Below are positions 57,182 to 64,000 of a stretch of 64,000 nt of DNA, in pieces (position 1 is the stretch's first letter; each line of letters opens with the position of its first letter). The stretch is from positions 19,861,537 to 19,925,536 of the forward strand of contig NC_037674.1 in assembly GCF_003255815.1 (NCBI RefSeq), given 5' to 3'. This DNA comes from Theropithecus gelada. Lineage: Eukaryota; Chordata; Mammalia; Primates; Cercopithecidae. The notes below the pieces were generated by a model that saw nothing but the letters and a program-made list of their open reading frames with translations, was not told the DNA's origin and did no database searches. The translations under genes were made by a program, and so were the position numbers.

Positions 57182-57355
57182 ACTTTACAAACTCTTATCC
57201 CAAATTGCTGTGCCATATATAGTAATATATTATAAATGTAAAATTCCACATATGCGTGGGCGCTTTAGGTTTTTGGTGATTAAGAATACGTAAAATTATC
57301 CTTTGAAGTTTCTTTTACTATCTTGTTTCATTCAATATGTGTTTTTTATTTTAAG

Positions 57356-57442
57356 GATGAAACACTAGTGCACTGTAGTCTAAATGAGCTAGAAGATGCA
57401 GCACTTACTTTTCCAGTCCTTTTCCAAGATGTCATTTATCAG
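57356..57442 (+). CDS. CTDSPL2: CTDSPL2 coding exon, residues 295-323, catalytic motif second half
   Basis: The 87-nt exon lies between ttatttta-AG and CAG|gtaatt, in phase 0 at both ends. It starts with [17 protein letters not shown], so the general acid/base Asp (residue 295, GAT at 57356-57358) and the motif Thr sit at its first codons. It ends VLFQDVIYQ. The expected continuation (the next strand and helix of the HAD fold) is not found in the remaining 6.5 kb. The gene therefore runs off the right edge after 323 of about 466 residues. Confidence 0.95.
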
Positions 57443-59740
57443 GTAATTAAAATTTTTTTGATGATTTTTGGCCTGATAACATTCTGATTAAAAAAATCTT
57501 TTGTATTTTTTTGTGTATGTGACATTAAATGTGTTTTCCTGTAGCTGTATAATGGATTTCATCAACGTTTTAATGATTTATTAACAAAATTAGCATCATG
57601 CTAGATATTACATAAAACAACATTAATTTGTTACTCAAAAAATGCTAATTTTCTTACCTTGAGATCTCAGCTAGTTTTGTAATGTGTTTGCCAGCAGGTG
57701 GAGGCAGGAGCACTGACATCATAGATCCTCAAGAGGAACTTGCCAGGTTAACTCCTGGTGTTTTTGTTTTTGTTTTCCAAAAATCCAATTAATACAAAGA
57801 AAACTCATTCCTTGTTGATCATTTTATTTCCTGTAGTAGTAATGTGGTCTGTGAAAATTACACTTTAGTACATCTCTTTTATAATTAATCTCAGAATTCC
57901 AGGACACTCTTCTAGTTACTGTTTTACTTAAGGCCTTTCAGTTTAAGCAATTTCTGTCTCATCTGTGCTGATGGACAGGTAACAGTGCAAAATACAAATA
58001 TCGTTAACATTTCACTGTGGATTATGTGTGCTGGCCATAGTTTTTACTTTAAGGTTTTCCCATTATTATAAGATTGAGTTAATAATATAAGTGAATACAC
58101 TTTGAAAATTGCAAAGTGCCTTTTTGTTTTGGAGGTTGTTATTTAACTAGCATTATTGGCATTATATAATAGTTGTTGAAAGATTGGGGATTGAAGTTTG
58201 TTGTCTGTCAAGAGGGAGCCAGCCTAAAGATTAACTTAGTAGAGTCACAGAGCATTTGCCATGTGGATGATGAAAAGGTATTTAGTTGTTTATGTGCTCT
58301 TAAAGGCAGAATGTGGTTATAGTTTTCTTGGCAGATAATAGTTTATGTCTCACAGAAACCATGAAATTTAAGAGTTAAATAGAAGTTTGTGGTTCATGGC
58401 TACTTTAACCTACTTTGTCTAGTAATGAGTTGTAAGAGAATTTATTTTAGTTGTCAGTTCTAGTTTTAACCTAGGGTAGGTATTGTAGCTATGGCAATAA
58501 ATATTTGAATACTGAATTCACTTTTTTTGTAAGCTGATTTTAGTCCTGATATATAATCAGAGGGTAAGCAAAATATACATAAAATTAAAAGATTTAAAGA
58601 TTTTTCTGTTCCCTTTCAAAACTGATTATTGTTTGGTTTAAGACAAGTATTTTTCTTAAGACATTTTATATCAAATTGGTTGTTCTTGTTTAGTGGACTT
58701 TAAGGACAGGAGTCCTTGTGGCAGATGTAACTAGTGTAGTGATATCTTAGTTTTCTCTTTTAAGCTTGATAACCTTGTTGGGGTTTTTCTTTGTTTTTTG
58801 CTTTTGGGTTTTTTTTCATGATTGCATTTGAAAAAAATGGCTTTAAGGCTTTGAATTTGGAAAGGAAAGCTATTAATTGAAAAATATAGATAATGATTTT
58901 GAGATGACTTCTTAAGCTTCTAGGTTTGAAATTGAAATTTCTTACAGATGGTTTTTGGTCTGTTTATGTAATTTTTAGTAGTGAAATAAGTAGGTAAATT
59001 TGATTCTTCCCTTTTATGAGCATTTTTCTTCAGTATGATCATAAAATTGATTTTTTTCTTACTGCTTCAACCATTTCTGCTTTAACTCTCTTTTTAAAGT
59101 TCTTATTGTTTCATGTGGATCTGGATAGTTGTCTTATTTTGAATAAAAAGCTTCTAGCAGCATATATGACTAATTCAAAAACTATATATGTACTGCATCT
59201 ACCTCTGTGGAATTCAAAGAACTCTTTTTCTTATATATTCTGAATTACACTTGCTGAAACTGAAAAATAAATGATTTAGCCTAAATGAGAGCACAGAGCA
59301 GGTAGTTTGAACCTTATAAGCTATAGAGATGATTGCATTTTAATACGATTTAGTTACCGTATCACAGATTTTAGTTACTTTTCAGTAAATTTTTTAGGAT
59401 ATCCGTAGTTAATATTGCGTACATTCCCTTGGATTTCTTGTTTTGGCATAGCCATTCCGTCTTTTAAAAAAATAAATGAAGAAATCTTTGGGTTAGGGTT
59501 CCCCCAGTTTTCAGACCAGCAAGCTCCCTTTAAACAGGGAATGATGTCTTTTAAACTTTCAGTGGTGTTGTCTCCATCTACTGGCAAAGAAGAAATATAC
59601 ACAAGGGTCTGAGATGATCTAAGAGATTTTGGAGAAACCACATTATTAGGTAAGATGTAACTTAAATATTTAACCACTATACTATGATGTGGCCCACTTA
59701 AAGGTAGAAATCTGTAAAGTACTGCATATACTCTTATTTT
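57443..59740. other. Alu-free intron segment, mostly unique
   Basis: No SINE and no exon recognised. A CTCF-like word lies at 57691-57702. Confidence 0.6.
57691..57702 (+). promoter_or_regulatory. CTCF-core-like motif (tentative)
   Basis: CCAGCAGGTGGA fits the CCASYAGRKGGC core except the last base, with further GC-rich GGCAGG downstream. A single weak match. Confidence 0.25.
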
Positions 59741-59744
59741 TTAA

Positions 59745-59835
59745 AAAAATGTATTGAGGTGAAATTTACATGACAAAATTAGCCATTTTTAAATGAACAG
59801 TTCCATAGCGTGTATCTGTATATTCTTGAATGTTA
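59745..59835 (-). mobile_element. L1 3'-end fragment
   Basis: TATTGAGGTGAAATTTACAT and CATTTTTAAATGAACAGT match the antisense L1M pattern. Confidence 0.6.
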
Positions 59836-60061
59836 GTTTTATAGCATTTACATATATATGTATATATATTCTATATGTAAAGATCAGATTATTCATCTGA
59901 AAGCCAGATGGAGTGTCCTCTTAGGACTTACTTTACGTTTTCTTTCTGTGGTAAATTTGTTATGTTTGACCTATAACTAATTTTAATTCTACATGTTATT
60001 TCTGTTTCATTTCAAAATAATTTAAAGTAATTGTATTATATGTTTTAATAATTGTCAATAT

Positions 60062-60266
60062 CAGGGGTTGGCAACCTTTTTCTATACAGTAAATATTTTA
60101 GGTTTTGTGGTCCCTGTCATGACTGCTTTTTCTGCTATTGCAGCATGAAAGTAGCCATGGACAATACATAAATGAAAAAGCATGGCTGTGTCCCAGTACA
60201 ACTTTGTGTACAAAAATCAGTGGCAGGCTGCATTTGGCCAACTGGCCATAGGTTTGCTGATTCCTG
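60062..60266 (+). mobile_element. hAT-Charlie (MER1-like) element, both ends
   Basis: CAGGGGTTGGCAACC at the left and GGTTTGCTGATTCCTG at the right. Interior TAAATATTTTAGGTTTTGTG and GGCTGCATTTGGCC. About 205 bp, non-coding. Confidence 0.85.
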
Positions 60267-60959
60267 GTCTAATAATTATGAGAGTATATACAGTAAATGT
60301 ACATATTCAAATTATAAGTAATCAAATGTTCATCAAAATTCTTATAAATGTATGTAGAAAATTTAAATTAGATCCACAGTAATCTGGTTGTGGGTCTTTA
60401 AAGTTTTTTTAAAATCAAAGTTTGAGGGAAATTTGAGGTGGCCACTACTCACATTTAAAGGATTGCCTGACTTAATGACACATACTCTTTTTCTGGTTGT
60501 TATGTAGGAATAAACTTGGTTAATGCAAGTCTTAGAATTTGTAAGCAGGTAGATTATTCTAAAGTAGTACCTTGAGGTGTAATTTGAATTTCATTTCTCT
60601 AGGGGATTTAAAAAACCTGAAAGATCTATCTCAAATTAAAATTTGATGTATGTTACTACTGACACTATGTGGAGTAGACAGATTGTAGTTTCTATATGGA
60701 GAAAAAGTCATTTGAAAGGAGAACCTACTTTTTAAACATGAGGAAATGGCACTCATATAGGCAAAATTATAGGCTTTTTGTTTGAAGGGGTCTATTTTTC
60801 TTAACTTGGTTTTTTTTTTTTTTACATTGTTTTATAATCAGTTATTAAGAAAACATGTATTCATAAAATGGTACAAATGCATTTGATATCTGGAAAAACA
60901 AGTGCATGATCACTTTTATTGCACATATTTAATTTTTATATTTAGCCTATATTGGCACA

Positions 60960-61450
60960 TTGTCAGGAAATCCATCTCGTGGTGTTACTCAGTTAAGAGG
61001 TCTCCACTGTATTTAGTTTCTGTTCCTGCAGATCCACCAATTCAAGACTCTAGGTCATCTCACTCCCTCTTCCATCCCGAAGATGACTTCTATCCACAAG
61101 CAGGACTGAATCAAAAGACATTTTTCACTTAGCTCTTGAGCTGAACCACCTCCTCAATGACCTTCCTCTGTCTCCATCAAGAACTGGAGCTCAGTTTTTT
61201 GAAGATGTAATAGAGCTACTCAGCCCAAGTGTGGCTGATTGAAGACAAAAAGAAGATACCTCATATGTTTCACCACAGTGCAGCCAAACGTAACTGTGTT
61301 GTCCAACTCCTCATTCTGTAAAGCTTGGCAGGGGCATCTGATTTTTGACTCTGTTCACCAATAAGACTTTAGCCAGTCAGTGGCTTTCTGAAGATCAGTA
61401 AAATCAACAAACTTTGGGTCAGCTGTCCAGAAATCAGATTGTGGTAAGCA
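60960..61450. other. Coding-like but frameshifted patch of unknown origin
   Basis: On the plus strand, SVPADPPIQDSRSSHSLF and LNQKTFF (frame ending 61132) continue after a shift of frame as LALELNHLLNDLPLSPSRTG and AQFFEDVIELL to a stop at 61240-61242. The minus strand also has short open segments (for example DFWTADPKFVDFTDLQ near 61370-61445). I do not recognise either. It could be a decayed retrocopy or chance. Confidence 0.25.
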
Positions 61451-61659
61451 CTCAAGGACAGATAGGATCCCTGTAGGGAGCTACTTGTAAAAGATGCTTT
61501 GTTTTATTAGTAGAGGTTGCTTTTATGGGAAAAGTTGGGGGAAGAGGTGGATGGGGAAGGCCACGGTTAGCAAAGCTTACCCGCGTCCCCATTCTTTCAG
61601 TTTTCTTGGGAATCTTACAGCTTAGGATAATTTTCATACCACAGAACAAGAGAAGTAGG

Positions 61660-61958
61660 GCCAGGTGCAGTGGCTCACGCCTATAATCCCAGCACTTTGG
61701 GAGGTCGAGATGGGCAGATCACCTGAGGTCAGGAGTTCAGGATCAGCCTGGCCAATATGGCAAGACCCCATCTCCACAAAATAAAACAAAAATTAGCCGG
61801 GCGTGGTGGCGGGCGCCTATAATCCCAGCTACTAGGGAGACCGAGGCAGGAGAATCAATTGAAACCAGGAGGTGGAGGTTGCAGTGAGCCGAGACCACGC
61901 CACTGCACTCCAGCCTGGGCGACAAAGCAAGTCTCCATCTCGAAAAGAAAAGAAAGAA
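61660..61958 (+). mobile_element. Alu
   Basis: ACAAGAGAAGTAG at 61646 and again at 61967 flanks it: a clear target duplication. Confidence 0.94.
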
Positions 61959-62216
61959 CAAGAGAAGTAGAGGGTCATTTGCTTCTGTCTCCTTTTTACA
62001 GTCTTTTCTAGAAAAGTGAGCTTTATTTTTGCTTCATGAAGGAAAGAAACCAATCATTTAAATTTATAATTTTGTAGTAAATACCTAATTTTTTTCTCAA
62101 GTTCTGATTTAAATTGATACTAACCAGCATACAGTTTGTTCTTGAGATTCATAAACTATATTTTTGTTCTATAAAAGTAGCATGTATATTTGTGCCTTAA
62201 AAAAAACAACATTTGA

Positions 62217-62430
62217 GGCCAGGGGCAGTGACTTGCTTGTAATCCCTGCACTGGAAGGCTGAGGTGAGAGAAATGCTTGAGCCTGGGAGTTCGAGACTGG
62301 CCTGGGCAAGATAATGTGAGATCCTGTCCCTACAAAAAATATCAAAAAATTAGCCGGGCATGGTGGGGGAGCGCCTATAGTCCCAGCTGCTCGGTAGGCT
62401 GAGGCAGGAGGATTGCTTGAGCGAGGACAC
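62217..62430 (+). mobile_element. Alu truncated at the 3' end
   Basis: GGCCAGGGGCAGTGACTTG; stops at GGATTGCTTGAGCG. Confidence 0.88.
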
Positions 62431-62770
62431 TGAGAAATCAGACAAACATTTCAGGGTCATAATTACATAGCATGGAGGATGAAACCAATATTTTAGCTTG
62501 TAGGGAATAATAATTCAATAATTAATTGTAGATGAATATTAATACTACTTTAGAATAACTTTAAAGTCACTTTCCCATCCTTATTAGTAAGTGTAGTTAT
62601 TGGTACTAATTTTTTCATCATAATTATTCATTATTAATTGACTAAAAAAGGAGAAGATACAAATGAAACCAATAGTTCTCTACTTCTCAAAAATGTGAAA
62701 AAATGTATTTCATGGGGATTCTTTGTCTAAAATGTATATTTTAAAATTAGGAGCAATTCATTAAAATATA
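62431..62770. other. Unique A/T-rich intron DNA
   Basis: Nothing recognised. Confidence 0.5.
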
Positions 62771-63050
62771 TGCTGGGTGTGATGGCTCATGCCTGTAATT
62801 ATAGCACTTTGGGAGCCCTAGGTAGATGGCTTGGGCTCAGGAGTTCAAGACCAGCCTGGGCAATGTAGTGAGACCTTGTCTCTACAAAAAGTCCAAAAAT
62901 AGGTGGCACACACCTCTAGTCCCAGCTACTTCGGAAGCTGGGAAGATCACCTGAACCCCGGAAGCTTCAGGCCCTAGTGATCTGTGATCACACCACTGCA
63001 CTCCACCCTGGGTGACAGAGAGCCTGTCTCAAAAAAAAGAGGAGAAAAAA
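62771..63050 (+). mobile_element. Old Alu with deletions
   Basis: GCTGGGTGTGATGGCTCATG; AluJ-like, tail with AAAAAAAAGAGG. Confidence 0.88.
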
Positions 63051-63057
63051 CATACAG

Positions 63058-63360
63058 GCCAGCAGCCATGGTGGCTCACACCTGTAATCCCAGCACTTTG
63101 GGAGGCTGAGACAGGTGGATCACCTGATGTCAGAGAGTTCGAGACCAGCCTAAACAACATGGTGAAGCCCTGTCTTTACTAAAAATACAAAAAATTAGCT
63201 GGGCGTGGTGGCAGGCGTCTGTAGTCCCAGCTACTAGGGAGGCTGAGGCAGGAGAATTGCTTGAACCCAGGAGGCAGAGGTTGCAGTGAGCCGAGATCGT
63301 ACCATTACACTCCAGCCTGGGCAACAGAGCGAGACTGTGTCTCCAAAAAAAAAAAAAAGA
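63058..63360 (+). mobile_element. Alu
   Basis: ACATAC before it (63050) and again at 63379 after an A/G tail. Confidence 0.9.
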
Positions 63361-63638
63361 AGAAGAAAAGAAAAGAAAACATACTATGTGGAAAGTTCTT
63401 TCTTAATGGCTATAAATTTAGAAGATGTGACAATTGATTACATTAAATTGGAGGCTTCATTTCCTTTGAACTTCAGAGTTTGAGTTTAAAGGTAACATTT
63501 TTGTTTTACTAAAATGGCCATTGTTTTGACTAAACTTTTATTAATGTAAATACATCAAGTTTTTTTATATATGCAAATATATGTACATACACTATAATGG
63601 CAGATTTTTCCCTGATGAAAATTATGCTTCATTGGTAA
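63361..63638. other. A/T-rich intron DNA
   Basis: Nothing recognised. Confidence 0.5.
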
Positions 63639-63908
63639 CTTTTTTTTTTTTTTTTTGAGACAGAGTCTCAATCTGTTGCCCAGGCTGGAGTGCAATGGCA
63701 CTCTCTTGGCTCACCACAGTCTTCGCCTCGCAGGTTCAAGAAATTCTCCTGCCTCAGCCTCCCAAGTAGCTAGGATTATAGGCATGTGCTACCACGGCTG
63801 GCTAATTTTTGTATTTTCAGTAGAGATGGGTTTTCACCATGTTGGCCAGGCTGGTCATCTCAGCCTCCCAAAGTATTGGGATTACAGGCATGAGCCACCA
63901 TGCCCAGC
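63639..63908 (-). mobile_element. Alu
   Basis: CATTGGTAACTTTT on both sides (63631 and 63911). Confidence 0.94.
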
Positions 63909-63977
63909 CCCATTGGTAACTTTTAATATAAATCACCTATATGAATACATAAAGCTTCATTTTATCCTACTTTGACT

Positions 63978-64000
63978 TTTTTTTTTTTTTTTTGGAGGCA
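63978..64000 (-). mobile_element. Start of a further Alu, cut by the window edge
   Basis: T-tract followed by GGAGGCA. Confidence 0.6.

Larger units (their letters stand above)
14403..64000 (+). other. CTDSPL2: CTDSPL2 gene body seen in the window (incomplete at both ends)
   Basis: Visible complete introns are 26.2, 2.16, 4.37, 5.85, 0.57 and 2.90 kb, all GT-AG, followed by an intron open at the right edge. The upstream intron occupying 1-14402 is inferred: the start-codon exon begins with a splice acceptor, and no CpG-rich first exon or promoter was seen to its left. Confidence 0.9.

Noticed and set aside
58960..59250. Open frame near 59016-59243
   Set aside because: A/T-rich, no homology recognised, no splice context.
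60054..60274. 8-bp target duplication around the MER1-like element
   Set aside because: GTCAATAT and GTCTAATA agree too poorly to claim.
57443..64000. Search for the next CTDSPL2 exon
   Set aside because: No acceptor followed by the expected VYVRLRPFF-type reading was found; the apparent 'gtttatgtaa' at 58962 does not continue in frame.
1..64000. CRISPR array, tRNA, rRNA, U6 or 7SK genes
   Set aside because: No characteristic repeats or conserved boxes were seen; repeated units here are SINEs, microsatellites and transposons.

Overview
This window is primate nuclear DNA. It is saturated with Alu SINEs (about 80 copies or pieces, on both strands). It carries spliced exons with GT-AG borders and has no bacterial-type gene organisation. 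Several young AluY copies share 'GGCTCAAGCCTG', 'ACTAGCCGGGC' and 'AGATCCGGCCACTG', which I associate with Old World monkey Alu subfamilies. A cercopithecid such as a macaque or baboon is therefore more likely than human or ape; this is inference.

The only real protein-coding gene seen is CTDSPL2 (SCP4/HSPC129 type), on the plus strand. Seven consecutive coding exons (14427-14612, 40824-40962, 43122-43271, 47638-47853, 53699-53777, 54344-54455, 57356-57442) join in phase into 969 nt, or 323 codons, starting at the initiator ATG. They cover the basic, low-complexity nuclear N-terminal region and the start of the FCP1/SCP phosphatase domain. The DxDx(T/V) active-site motif is split by the last complete intron. 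The remaining ~140 residues of the ~466-residue protein lie beyond the right edge. The 5' noncoding first exon and promoter were not seen and should lie left of base 1. On that reading, everything between the exons is intron.

Layout. 1-14.4 kb: intron holding a 5'-truncated HNRNPM processed pseudogene (3580-5635, antisense), L1 fragments, a Tigger1 transposon remnant and Alus. 14.4 kb: first coding exon, with a four-codon uORF just before the start codon. 14.6-40.8 kb: a 26 kb intron with several Tigger and hAT DNA transposons, long L1 remnants on the minus strand and dense Alus. 40.8-57.4 kb: six coding exons separated by introns of 0.57-5.8 kb, with Alus close to several exons. 57.4-64 kb: start of the next intron. 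Its first ~4.2 kb contains no Alu, in sharp contrast to the rest of the window.

I found no tRNA, rRNA, snRNA or CRISPR array, and nothing that looks like an undescribed gene system. The most useful observations are the uORF, the inverted Alu pairs around exons, the antisense HNRNPM copy, the nested transposons with readable target-site duplications, and an unexplained coding-like patch at about 61 kb.
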